Assembly: GCA_023252195.1 (NCBI GenBank)
Contig: JAHEXI010000005.1
Coordinates: 89,999-153,998 of the forward strand
Direction: 5' to 3'
DNA: 64,000 nucleotides
DNA from: Pseudonocardiales bacterium
Lineage (GTDB): Bacteria > Actinomycetota > Actinomycetes > Mycobacteriales > Pseudonocardiaceae
Each line of letters starts with the position of its first letter. Position 1 is the first letter of the stretch. The notes beneath the pieces were generated by a model. That model was not told the origin of the DNA. It did not search any database and worked only from the letters and a program-made list of their open reading frames with translations. Made by a program: the position numbers and the translations under genes. Of the stretch, positions 8,298 to 16,428 are shown in pieces.

Positions 8298-8819
8298 ATG
8301 CTAATCACCCGCCGTGCCGCCGACCGCCGTCGCGCTGTGCCCGAATCGGATCGCCCACCGTCGGCCGCCCATGGGCCGGTGGTGTCCGCTGAGCACCTCA
8401 TTGATCGGATGGTGCGTGACGTCCAGCACGGCCGGTTCGAACGCTCCCTGTCCGGGTTGACAGCGGCCGCGGCGGTGGTGACCGGGGCGGAGGTGTACCT
8501 GGAGCACTACAAAGCCAGCTTCGGCAACAAGTGGATGTGGAGCCCGGTCCTGCTGACTCCACCGCTGGTGGTGGCCGGGATCGGTGGGGTGTTCTCCAAG
8601 CATTGGGCCAAGACAGCGTTGCCGATTACTGCGGCGCTGTATGCCGCAAATGGGTTGCTGGGGGAGTACTTCCACGCCCGAGGCGTGGCCCGCAAGCCAG
8701 GGGGCTGGCGGGGGTACTCCTACAACCTGCCGATGGGACCACCGATCTCTGCGCCCGGCCTGATGGCGATGGTCGGCGGCATGGGTCTGCTCGCGGCCGT
8801 GCTGCGCCGGGAGAACTGA
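8298..8819 (+). CDS. Small membrane protein of the TPP/GMC operon
   Basis: A 173-residue protein with a hydrophilic N-terminus (about 35 residues) and then about four hydrophobic segments between residues 50 and 170. No cofactor-binding motif or haem CxxCH is present. I do not recognise a named family. It lies 22 bp after the TPP enzyme and 4 bp before the subunit-3-like gene. That position suggests a membrane anchor or quinone-facing partner for the GMC dehydrogenase, replacing the cytochrome subunit of classical gluconate dehydrogenases (inference from position only). Confidence 0.6.
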   Translation: MLITRRAADRRRAVPESDRPPSAAHGPVVSAEHLIDRMVRDVQHGRFERSLSGLTAAAAVVTGAEVYLEHYKASFGNKWMWSPVLLTPPLVVAGIGGVFSKHWAKTALPITAALYAANGLLGEYFHARGVARKPGGWRGYSYNLPMGPPISAPGLMAMVGGMGLLAAVLRREN

Positions 8820-8823
8820 ACCG

Positions 8824-9570
8824 ATGCCCGACCTCACCCAACCCGACCATCTACCCAACCGACGCCCGGGCGGCGTGCCGGCGCACCCATCGTGGCTGCC
8901 CCGGCAACGGCGGGGTACCACCCCGCAGATGATCGGGCGCTACCCCGACTTCGACGTCCTCGACGCGGTCGACACCTGGGATGCGGCCACCAAGAAGGTA
9001 GTGCTGGCCCGGTTGGACCCACCCGGCCCGCTACGCTTTTTCACCTCGGACGAAGAACCGGCATTGCGGGTCTTGTGCGACATCGTGCTGGATCAGGACA
9101 GCGAACCGCGGGTCCCCGTTGCCGAGATGGTGGACGGCAAGCTCGCTGACGGCAAGCTCGACGGCTACCAGTACGCCGACATGCCCGACGACCGGGAGAC
9201 CTGGCGGTTGGTGCTACGCGGACTCGACCACACCGCGACGACGGGGTATCAGGTCAACTTCGCCGGCTGTACCGAAACCCAGCGGGAAGCGATCGTGTCC
9301 GAGTTCGCGCATGGCCGGCTGGTCGGCGGCGGCTGGGATGACCTCAACGTCACGCGCGCCTGGTCGGTCGTGATGCGCATGATGCTCGCCGCGTTCTACT
9401 CCCATCCGTGGGCCTGGAACGAGATCGGCTTCGGTGGCCCGGCCTATCCCCGGGGGTACATGCGTCTGGGTGGTCCCGGCATGAATGGCGCCGCGGTGCG
9501 CGAGCCGTTCGAGAAACCCGGTGCTACCGACGAAGACCCGGTGCCGACCGTCGATTCCTGGCAGCAGTGA
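8824..9570 (+). CDS. Gluconate 2-dehydrogenase subunit 3-like protein
   Basis: The 248-residue protein matches the gluconate 2-dehydrogenase subunit-3 family in its central part (FFTSDEEPALRVLCDIVLDQ, then the AFYSHPWAWNEIGFGGPAYPRGY segment). In known enzymes the small subunit accompanies the flavin subunit and helps its export and assembly. No twin-arginine signal is seen here; the N-terminus is Pro/Arg-rich. The stop overlaps the next start (TGATG at 9568-9572), the arrangement expected for two subunits of one enzyme. Confidence 0.75.
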   Translation: MPDLTQPDHLPNRRPGGVPAHPSWLPRQRRGTTPQMIGRYPDFDVLDAVDTWDAATKKVVLARLDPPGPLRFFTSDEEPALRVLCDIVLDQDSEPRVPVAEMVDGKLADGKLDGYQYADMPDDRETWRLVLRGLDHTATTGYQVNFAGCTETQREAIVSEFAHGRLVGGGWDDLNVTRAWSVVMRMMLAAFYSHPWAWNEIGFGGPAYPRGYMRLGGPGMNGAAVREPFEKPGATDEDPVPTVDSWQQ

Positions 9571-11288
9571 TGGGCACGTTCTGGCGGGGCATCCTCAAAG
9601 GTGCGGTCGGGCCGCAGGACAACGACTCGCGGTTCCTGCTGGACGTGCACTCCCGGGATTTGCCGGGTGAGGCCACCATGGCTCGGTACCGCGACGACGA
9701 CGAGGTGGATCTGGTCATCGTCGGGGCCGGCGCGGGTGGATCGGTGCTGGCCCAGCGGCTGGCCCGGCGCGGGTGGCGGGTGGTGATCATCGAGGCGGGG
9801 CCGTTCTGGCACCCCGACGAGGATTGGGTGTCGGACGAGGCCGGTAGCCACGGGCTGTACTGGACCCAGAAGCGGATCATCGGTGGGGCCGATCCGATCG
9901 AGCTCGGGAAGAACAACTCCGGGCGCGGGGTGGGCGGCTCGATGGTGCACTACGCCGGGTACACGCCACGGTTTCATCCCAGTGACCTGTCCACCTACAC
10001 CGACGACGGCGTGGGCGCGGACTGGCCGATCGCCTATGAGGACCTGCGACCGCACTACGAGCAGGTGGAAGCCGAGCTGCCGGTGGCGGGCCAGGACTGG
10101 CCGTGGGGATACCCGCACCGGTACCCGTTCTCCCCGCACCCGGTGTCCGGTGCCGCCGACAAGCTTCGCGAAGGCGCGCTGCGCTGCGGCATCGAGATGC
10201 GCGTCGGCCCAGTCGGGATCGTCAACGGCACCTTCGGCAACCGCCCGCACTGCATCTACCGCGGCTACTGCCTGCAAGGCTGCAAGGTCAACGCTAAGGC
10301 CAGTCCCTACGTCACGCACCTGCCCGACGCGCTGGCCCACGGCGTGGAAGTCCGCGCGAACTGCATGGCCCTGCAAGTGCAGATCGAGCAGGACTCCGGG
10401 CGAGCCCGCGGCGTCGTGTACGCCACCGAGTCCGACGGCGCACACCGCCTGCAGCGCGCCCAGTACGTCGCAATCGCCGGTTACTCGATCGAGACTCCGC
10501 GGCTGCTGCTGGCCTCGTCGAGCCCTCGTTTTCCGCACGGCCTGGGCAACAATGCCGATCAGGTCGGCCGCTACGTCATGGTGCAAGGCGCCACCCAGAC
10601 CGCGGGGCGGTGGCCTCATGAGCTACGGATGTACAAGGCCCCACCGCCGGAGATCTCCTCAGAGCAGTTTTACGAGACCGACCCCAGCCGTGGTTTCGCC
10701 CGAGGGTTCTCCGTCCAGACGGTGTCCCCGCTGCCGATCGGCTGGGCCGAGCATGTGCTGGCTGATGGGCACTGGGGCCGGGCGCTGCGCGAATACATGC
10801 GTGACTACAACCACTGGGCCACTATCGGGGTGCTCAACGAGCTGCTTGCGCACCCGGACAACCGGATCACCCTGGCCGACGAAACCGACCAGTACGGCCA
10901 GCCCGTCGCCCGGATGGACTACACCCTCAGCGACAACGACAAGGCCAACATCGCCTACTCGACAAAGGTGATCACCGACATCCTGCATGGCGCCGACGCT
11001 CAGGATGTGCTCACCATCCAGCGCTTCGCGCACCTCATCGGCGGCGCGCGGATGGGCGCCTCGCCCGAACACAGCGTCGTCGACGCCAACCAGCGCGTCT
11101 GGGCAGTCCCGAACCTGTTCCTCGCGGACGGGTCGGTGTGTCCCACTCAGGGCGCCGCGAACCCGGCCTTGACGATCATGGCCCTGGCTTCCCGGTTAGC
11201 GCAGCGGATGGCCGATGGCGCCGCCATGGACGACGATCCTGCGGCCCGCGCCGGCCGCACCCGATCAGTTGCAGGGAGCCGACAATGA
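9570..11288 (+). CDS. GMC-family FAD oxidoreductase, gluconate 2-dehydrogenase flavin subunit type
   Basis: Translation from the ATG at 9570, coupled to the upstream stop, gives 572 residues. A longer in-frame extension to 9408 overlaps the upstream gene and is rejected. The FAD Rossmann motif GAGAGG sits at about residues 52-57, with the acidic E at the end of the second strand (IIEAG). The GMC C-terminal signature gives the catalytic His in RFAHLIGG and Asn in AANPALT. A Cys-containing stretch (CIYRGYCLQGC) typical of the gluconate/2-keto-gluconate branch is present. It probably oxidises a sugar acid or alcohol; no cytochrome c gene accompanies it, so the electron acceptor is unknown. Its stop overlaps the HtrA start (ATGA). 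Confidence 0.8.
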   Translation: MGTFWRGILKGAVGPQDNDSRFLLDVHSRDLPGEATMARYRDDDEVDLVIVGAGAGGSVLAQRLARRGWRVVIIEAGPFWHPDEDWVSDEAGSHGLYWTQKRIIGGADPIELGKNNSGRGVGGSMVHYAGYTPRFHPSDLSTYTDDGVGADWPIAYEDLRPHYEQVEAELPVAGQDWPWGYPHRYPFSPHPVSGAADKLREGALRCGIEMRVGPVGIVNGTFGNRPHCIYRGYCLQGCKVNAKASPYVTHLPDALAHGVEVRANCMALQVQIEQDSGRARGVVYATESDGAHRLQRAQYVAIAGYSIETPRLLLASSSPRFPHGLGNNADQVGRYVMVQGATQTAGRWPHELRMYKAPPPEISSEQFYETDPSRGFARGFSVQTVSPLPIGWAEHVLADGHWGRALREYMRDYNHWATIGVLNELLAHPDNRITLADETDQYGQPVARMDYTLSDNDKANIAYSTKVITDILHGADAQDVLTIQRFAHLIGGARMGASPEHSVVDANQRVWAVPNLFLADGSVCPTQGAANPALTIMALASRLAQRMADGAAMDDDPAARAGRTRSVAGSRQ

Positions 11289-12358
11289 ACCTGTCCCGTC
11301 CCGCGCTGGTGACCGCACTGACCGCCGCGGTGGTCGCTCTGGCCGGATGCGCCGCCGCCAGTAGCCCCACTGCTCAGACCGCGTCCAGCACGCCGTCGAT
11401 TCTCGCCAACGCGCCTGCACTGGAGCAGGCCTACGTCAGCGTGGTGGCCAAGGTGCTGCCTTCGGTGGTGCAGATCACCAGCGACCGCGCTCTCGGCTCC
11501 GGCATCGTCTTCGACACCAAGGGCGACATCGTCACCAACGCCCACGTGGTCGGCCAGGCGACCAAGTTCCAAGTGCGCCTGGCCGACAACCCGCAGGCAA
11601 TCCCCGCCACCCTGGTCGGTGCCTACCCACCCGACGACCTCGCTGTCATCAAACTCGATCAACCGCCGTCGACCTTGCACCCGGCGCATTTCGGCGATTC
11701 CTCGAAGCTGCAGGCTGGCGACATCGTGCTGGCCATGGGTAACCCGCTCGGGCTCACCGGCAGCGTCACCGACGGAATCATCTCGTTCACCGGACGTACT
11801 GTCACCGAGCCAGCCGAGGGTTCCTCCTCCCAACCCGCAACGCTGCCCGACATCATCCAGACCAGCGCTGCGATCAATCCGGGCAACAGCGGCGGCGCGC
11901 TGGTCGACCTGGCTGGTGATGTCATCGGAGTTCCTACGCTGGCCGCGCTCGAGCCGCAGTCCGGTGGTCTCGGCGGCGCCGCACCGGGCCTGGGATTCGC
12001 GATCCCCAGCAATATCGTCACCGATATCGCCGGGCAGCTCATCGGCCACAACGGCCACGTGGTCAACTCGCACCGGGCCGAGCTGGGTGTCCGAGTGGTC
12101 ACCGTCGTGGACCCAAATGGCCAGCCTGCTGGCATGGGGGTCGTCAGCGTGGTGCCCTCCGGCCCGGCTGCCGCCGCCGGGATACAGCCGGGCGAGGTGA
12201 TCACCGCGGTGAACAACACTTCAGTGCGCGGTGCCTCCGACCTCGCCCAAACCCTGGCCGGGCTAGATCCGGGTCAGAAGGTCGGGGTCACCTTGACCAC
12301 CGCGCAGGGCGCCACCCGCACTGTCACGGTGACCCTTGGCCAGCTCCCCGGTAGCTGA
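11285..12358 (+). CDS. HtrA/DegP-like serine protease lipoprotein with PDZ domain
   Basis: Starting at ATG 11285, which overlaps the GMC stop, the protein has 357 residues. An N-terminal signal ends in lipobox LAGC (Cys22), predicting an extracytoplasmic lipoprotein. The trypsin-like domain shows the triad His87 (TNAHVV), Asp118 (PDDLAVIKL) and Ser202 (NPGNSGGAL). One C-terminal PDZ domain covers about 265-350. HtrA proteases degrade or refold damaged envelope proteins. Its place at the end of a flavoenzyme operon suggests quality control of that exported or membrane-attached complex (inference). Confidence 0.85.
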   Translation: MNLSRPALVTALTAAVVALAGCAAASSPTAQTASSTPSILANAPALEQAYVSVVAKVLPSVVQITSDRALGSGIVFDTKGDIVTNAHVVGQATKFQVRLADNPQAIPATLVGAYPPDDLAVIKLDQPPSTLHPAHFGDSSKLQAGDIVLAMGNPLGLTGSVTDGIISFTGRTVTEPAEGSSSQPATLPDIIQTSAAINPGNSGGALVDLAGDVIGVPTLAALEPQSGGLGGAAPGLGFAIPSNIVTDIAGQLIGHNGHVVNSHRAELGVRVVTVVDPNGQPAGMGVVSVVPSGPAAAAGIQPGEVITAVNNTSVRGASDLAQTLAGLDPGQKVGVTLTTAQGATRTVTVTLGQLPGS

Positions 12359-12393
12359 CCTCAACACCGGCCGGCGCGGGACCATGATCGTCC

Positions 12394-12438
12394 TTTGTGT
12401 GCGACAAGCGACATATTTTGTCGCGAGAGACACACAAA
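12394..12438. terminator. Nested hairpin downstream of the HtrA gene
   Basis: Outer arms TTTGTGTG (12394-12401) and CACACAAA (12431-12438) enclose inner arms GCGACAA (12401-12407) and TTGTCGC (12418-12424). The stretch is AT-rich for this genome and lies between the ends of two convergent transcription units. A bidirectional terminator is likely, although the arms are imperfectly nested and there is no clean T-run. Confidence 0.45.
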
Positions 12439-12492
12439 CCGTGATCACCACGACAGCGGGCGAGGCTGACCGAGCTCGGTCACGGGGCGAGG

Positions 12493-12735
12493 TTAGTGGA
12501 CGACTGTGGTGAGGAAGGCGCGCCAGGCGGGGGTGGGGACGGTCAGGGCGGGGCCGGTGCGGTTCTTGGAGTCGCGGACCAGCACGGCGTCCGGCGCGGG
12601 CGCGACCTCGACGCAGGCGGCGGCGCCGTTGCTGCAGCTGCTGGTGCGCCAGCCGACCTCGACGCAGGCGGTCGCGCCGTTGCTGTAGCTGCTCGTGTGC
12701 CAGACAATCCTGTCCGGCTCAGGCGCGGGCATCAT
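12493..12735 (-). CDS. DUF397 protein with duplicated core motif
   Basis: The 80-residue product carries the DUF397 core twice: WHTSSYSNGATACVEV followed directly by WRTSSCSNGAAACVEV, then VLVRDSKNRTGPALTVPTPAW. DUF397 proteins are small actinobacterial partners of XRE/DUF5753 regulators, in systems that affect development and antibiotic production. The start is the ATG at 12735 behind aaagga (a second ATG is adjacent). It overlaps by 17 bp the 3' end of the DUF5753 gene that precedes it on the same strand. Confidence 0.8.
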   Translation of the reverse strand: MMPAPEPDRIVWHTSSYSNGATACVEVGWRTSSCSNGAAACVEVAPAPDAVLVRDSKNRTGPALTVPTPAWRAFLTTVVH

Positions 12736-13426
12736 AGTCCTTTCGATCCGCGGAGAGCTCGGTTGCCCGGGTGGCAATCAGCTCCCTAGATTGTCCCTCG
12801 CCCAGGGCGGTCTGCGCCAGCGACTCGAGGATGTCCTGGTAGGCGGCGATCTCCACGGGCTTCTCCAGGAACAGGCTGGATGTCTCGCTCTCCAGGTAGG
12901 CCACCGGCTTGAACTCGGCGAACTCCATCAGAATGAACGACCCGGCGGTTGCGGCGTGCGCGCCGAGTGACGCGGGCACCACCCGCAGCGTGAGATAGGA
13001 CCGTCGGGACATCCGCTCCAGGAGCTGCAATTGATCGTCCATCACCGCCGGGCCGCCCACCGGCAGCCGCAGCACGAACTCGTGCAGGTAGAAGGTGAAC
13101 CTGGCGGGACGGTCCCGGCTGAACAGGCTCTGGCGGGCCAGCCGGGCAGCCACCCGGTCGTCGATCTCGTTCGTCGGGACCCGCCCGGCCTCCTTGAGCA
13201 GCGCCCGGGCGTAGTCGCCGGTCTGCAACAGGCCGGGCACCAGCGTCGAGTCGAAGCAGCTGATCGCCACCGCCTTGTTCTCGTGGTCGATGTAGGTCAC
13301 GAGCTGCAGGGGCAACCGGGAGCCGTGCTGCTGGAACCAGCCTAAAAATCCTGACCGCGAATTTGTCGCCCTCCTCCGCCGAGCGCACGAGGATGGATGA
13401 TCACCGCAGACGATGCGCTCAGCCAC
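12719..13426 (-). pseudogene. DUF5753 regulator lacking its helix-turn-helix domain
   Basis: The DUF5753 sensor region is intact from about 13345 down to 12719 (STLVPGLLQTGDYARALL and onward to the usual C-terminus). Intact relatives begin with a roughly 80-residue XRE helix-turn-helix. Here the homology stops at GWFQQHG, and the sequence upstream is Cys/Arg-rich nonsense with an unusual inverted repeat. An in-frame GTG at 13426 could still express a 235-residue HTH-less protein. Its DUF397 partner remains downstream. I read this as a regulator truncated at its 5' end by deletion or insertion; a functional HTH-less variant is possible. Confidence 0.6.
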
Positions 13427-13429
13427 CTC

Positions 13430-13481
13430 AACTCCGCTGCAGAGCTGTCCGGGCGACTGTCCACAGCTCTGCAGTGGAGTT
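13430..13481. repeat. 19-bp inverted repeat at the truncation point
   Basis: Arms AACTCCGCTGCAGAGCTGT (13430-13448) and ACAGCTCTGCAGTGGAGTT (13463-13481) pair with one mismatch around a 14-nt loop. They lie just upstream of the truncated DUF5753 gene. Confidence 0.75.
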
Positions 13482-13484
13482 CGG

Positions 13485-13531
13485 GAACAGCAGAGTTGGC
13501 AAACAGCTAGAGTTCGCCGAACAGCAGAGTT
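13485..13531. repeat. Direct repeats GAACAGCAGAGTT
   Basis: Identical 13-mers at 13485-13497 and 13519-13531, with a related copy AAACAGCTAGAGTT at 13501-13514. The last copy overlaps the stop of the PAC2 gene. They share the CAG-AGTT core with the adjacent inverted repeat. This suggests a multi-site protein-binding region or the scar of a small element. Confidence 0.6.
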
Positions 13532-14435
13532 AGCTTTCGGCGGAGCCGTCGTGCTCGGCGAGGTACGCCTCGAACTCCGCGGCGATCTCGTCACCGGTGG
13601 GCAGTGCCTCGGCGTCGAGGGCCGCCAGGGGGAGCCGGTCAGGACTGCCCGTGACGGCATCGAACTGCGCCTCCAGGCTGGCCACCACTGACATGCTCTC
13701 CGGGGAGCGGGCGACTTGCTCGTTGACCTCGGCGAGGACCCGCTGCGCCGCAGGCAGTAGCGCATCCACGGGAAGGCTCAGCCCGCTGCTGCGAGCCAGG
13801 TGCTCCAGCAGTCCGCGAGCGGATTCTGGGTACTCATGGCGCGCCAGATAGTGCGGTACGTGCACGACGAAACCCATCGCGTCGTGCCCCGCCTCGCCCA
13901 ACCGCAACTCCACCAGCGCCCCTGCGTGACCGGGCATCTGCATGGTGTTGAACCACCGGTGATACCCGGAGATCAACTCGCGACGGGTGGCGTGTGCAGT
14001 GACCGCCGATGGGCGGGTGTGCGGAACGGCCATCGGCGCCGCGCCCAAACCCACCGTCAGACCCACTGCGAAGCGCTCGACCAACTCGCGAACCGCATCG
14101 GAGAACCGTTCCCACAGCAAATCCGGCTCCGGGCCGGTCAATAGCAAAAATCTGGTGCCCGCACAGTCCTCTACCTCGTAGAGAACCAACTCGGGCTGCT
14201 CGTAGCTCGCCCAACGGTCCTGGTCGAAGGTCATTACCGGTCGGCGAGAGCGGTAGTCCAGCAGCTGGTCGATGTCGAATGTGGCGACCACCCGGTGCTC
14301 CAGGTTTTCCAGCAAATGTGCAACCGCTAGTCGCCCGGCTTGACCTGCGTCGACAAATCCGGTGAGGGCGTGCACAAGTACCGCGCCCGCCGCGGCCGAA
14401 GGCTCGGCCTCAATGTGGTACAGCTCAACATTCAC
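13530..14435 (-). CDS. PAC2 family protein
   Basis: About 301 residues from GTG 14435; longer in-frame starts (ATG 14468 or further) give a tail without family character. Family features are the HALTGFVDAGQAGRLAVAHL N-terminal strand-helix, FDIDQLLDYRSRRP, LLLTGPEPDLLWERF, AMAVPHTRP-type loop and FVVHVPHYLA. PAC2 proteins share a fold with proteasome-assembly chaperones; in actinobacteria their molecular role is unproven. Mycobacteria carry a PAC2 gene near sigB-ideR, and here it is about 3 kb from the galE-ideR pair, which suggests ancestral linkage. No strong ribosome-binding site marks any start. Confidence 0.75.
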   Translation of the reverse strand: MNVELYHIEAEPSAAAGAVLVHALTGFVDAGQAGRLAVAHLLENLEHRVVATFDIDQLLDYRSRRPVMTFDQDRWASYEQPELVLYEVEDCAGTRFLLLTGPEPDLLWERFSDAVRELVERFAVGLTVGLGAAPMAVPHTRPSAVTAHATRRELISGYHRWFNTMQMPGHAGALVELRLGEAGHDAMGFVVHVPHYLARHEYPESARGLLEHLARSSGLSLPVDALLPAAQRVLAEVNEQVARSPESMSVVASLEAQFDAVTGSPDRLPLAALDAEALPTGDEIAAEFEAYLAEHDGSAES

Positions 14436-14599
14436 ACCGCATATAACGCGCCACGCGGGCAGATTCATCCCGTCTTTGGCTGGACAGTGTGCGAAAGGAT
14501 CAGCGAGGAAGTCGCAGCTTGGCACGAGGGCAGCAAGATGGCTCCACTTGACAGAGATCGACTTCACAACAGGGCGTGGCAGGGGGCAGGCTCGGCGCC

Positions 14600-15235
14600 A
14601 TGCCGCTCTTACCGCCACACCGCGTCGCCTTCCTCGCTGCCGTACTGCGCAGTCCGGTCACTGTGGGGGCCGTAGCGCCGAGTTCCCCCAAACTGGCGGC
14701 TCGCCTAGCCGCCGTCGTGCCGCGCATCGGGCAGCCGGTCGTGGTGGAGCTCGGCCCGGGCACCGGTTCGGTCACGACGGCCATCGAACATCGGCTCGCT
14801 GGCCGGGGCCGGCATGTGGCGGTCGAGATCGACCCGGCATTGGCCCGCTACCTGCGCACCCAGCATGCGGGCGTTGAGGTGCTGGTCGGTGACGCCGCCG
14901 ACCTGCCCCGGTTGTTCGCCGAGTACCAGGTCACTGAGGTTGATGCCGTGATCAGCGGGCTACCGTGGTCGCTGATCGATATCGACGTCCAGCGGGCGAT
15001 CGTTGCCGCGACGGCACGCTCGCTGCGGCCAGGGGGTTGCTTCACCACCTTCGCCTACGTGCACGCATTGTCAATGACCCGGGCCTGCCAGTTCCGGGCG
15101 TTGCTCGGTGAGATCTTCTTCGAGGTTCTCACCACTCGCACAGTCTGGTGGAATCTGCCCCCAGCGGTGACGTACGTCTGCCGACGGCCGCGTGCGGTTC
15201 AAGGAGCCCAGCGGCGTCCCGGCCCGGCAGGATAA
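14600..15235 (+). CDS. SAM-dependent methyltransferase, phospholipid N-methyltransferase-like
   Basis: The 211-residue class I methyltransferase has motif I VVELGPGTGSVT at about residues 45-56, an acidic motif II region (VAVEIDPALARYL), and VLVGDAADLPRL. The post-motif SGLPWSLID resembles the substrate-site loop of phosphatidylethanolamine N-methyltransferases and of rRNA adenine dimethylases. Length and the short N-terminal lead favour the phospholipid group, but the substrate is not certain. Start ATG 14600 is chosen because homology begins soon after; GTG 14576 is possible. It is transcribed divergently from the PAC2 gene. Confidence 0.6.
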   Translation: MPLLPPHRVAFLAAVLRSPVTVGAVAPSSPKLAARLAAVVPRIGQPVVVELGPGTGSVTTAIEHRLAGRGRHVAVEIDPALARYLRTQHAGVEVLVGDAADLPRLFAEYQVTEVDAVISGLPWSLIDIDVQRAIVAATARSLRPGGCFTTFAYVHALSMTRACQFRALLGEIFFEVLTTRTVWWNLPPAVTYVCRRPRAVQGAQRRPGPAG

Positions 15236-15364
15236 CCCGCTGCTCCGACATTCCGCACTGCGCGACTGCCCGGGTGGGGTAGTAGTCCACACCTATACCC
15301 GCAGTCCACAGCCGGCCCCGCCGTCGCTGTCCCCCGAGCCGCCGCGGGAGGACGGTTCGACGTC

Positions 15365-16408
15365 ATGAGCGCACCTACCGCCGGCCGTATCCGGCTATCC
15401 GACCCGTCCGAGCTGATCGCCGCTGTCCCGCATCTACTGGGCTTCCACCCGCGCAACTCCGTGGTCTTGTTGGCACTACACGGTAAGAGTCTTGGATTGA
15501 CTTTGCGGGCCGATCTGGTCGAGCACGACCAGGCCGCAGTGTTAGCCGAGCAGCTGCTGCCACCGATCGCCCGGCAGCGCCCCACGGGCGTCGCGCTGAT
15601 CGTCGTCGGAGGTACTTCCACTCCGGCTGGCGATCCGCCACATCGCGCGTTGGTCGACGCCCTTGACAACGTACTGACCGGCGCGGGGCTCCCCGTGGTG
15701 CACTCGGCGTGGACCGGCGAGACAGCGTGCGGCGCGCCATGGCGCTGTTACGACGATCCACTCTGCGCCGGCACGGTGGCCGATCCCACGACGAGCCCGT
15801 TGGCGGCCGCCAGCGTTGCGGCCGGTGCGGTCACGTTCAGCAGCCGGGAGGAGATGGCCGAACTGGTGGCCGCGGACGATCCCACCGCACTGCAACGGAG
15901 GGCGATCCTCCTGGATGCGGCCGATGCGGAGCATCCGATGAGCGCCCGGCTGATAGCCCAGCGTCTCGCGCAGTTAAAGAAGCTGCACGGAGCAGCAGCC
16001 GGGGGAGATCTGGCGTTGAGCGACGGCGTCGTCGCCGAGGTCGCTTCCGCGCTGTGCGACCACCGGGTCCGGGACGCCTGCCTGCCGTGGTGCACGGGTG
16101 CTGGCGCGGCCGCCACCGAACGGCTCTGGCTGGCCCTGGTTCGCGCGACTCCCGCACCGGAGCGGGCTGAACCTGCGGCACTGCTGGCGCTCACCGCGTA
16201 CCTTCGCGGCGACGGCGCGCTGGCGGGCGTCGCTTTGGACGCCGCGCTCAACGCGTGCCCGCATCACTCACTGTCCGGCCTGCTGCGGGCCGCACTCGAC
16301 GGAGGATTGCCACCGGAGCTGCTGCGCGGTATCGCCGAAGATGCCGCCGCCTCCCTTCGGCGACCTGCGCGCCACTCCGCCAAGCGACGATCGCGACGAA
16401 AGCGGTGA
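15365..16408 (+). CDS. DUF4192 family protein
   Basis: The 347-residue protein begins with the DUF4192 signature (IRLSDPSELIAAVPHLLGF, then PRNSVVLLAL). It continues as an alternating alpha/beta protein with Cys residues near 127-139 (CGAPWRCYDDPLC) and a helical C-terminal half ending in a basic tail. Its biochemical function is unknown. The ATG at 15365 follows a ggaggac site. The gene is convergent with galE. Confidence 0.75.
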   Translation: MSAPTAGRIRLSDPSELIAAVPHLLGFHPRNSVVLLALHGKSLGLTLRADLVEHDQAAVLAEQLLPPIARQRPTGVALIVVGGTSTPAGDPPHRALVDALDNVLTGAGLPVVHSAWTGETACGAPWRCYDDPLCAGTVADPTTSPLAAASVAAGAVTFSSREEMAELVAADDPTALQRRAILLDAADAEHPMSARLIAQRLAQLKKLHGAAAGGDLALSDGVVAEVASALCDHRVRDACLPWCTGAGAAATERLWLALVRATPAPERAEPAALLALTAYLRGDGALAGVALDAALNACPHHSLSGLLRAALDGGLPPELLRGIAEDAAASLRRPARHSAKRRSRRKR

Positions 16409-16428
16409 CTGGTGATGCGGCCGCGGGT

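Noticed and set aside
9408-9569. N-terminal extension of the GMC gene
   Set aside because: It overlaps the subunit-3 gene in another frame; the ATG at 9570 is coupled to the upstream stop.
9444-10619. 391-codon minus-strand ORF opposite the GMC gene
   Set aside because: No domain is seen, and the plus strand encodes a complete GMC flavoprotein.
14362-14877. Plus-strand ORF before the methyltransferase gene
   Set aside because: It overlaps the PAC2 gene in antisense and the methyltransferase in another frame, with no domain.
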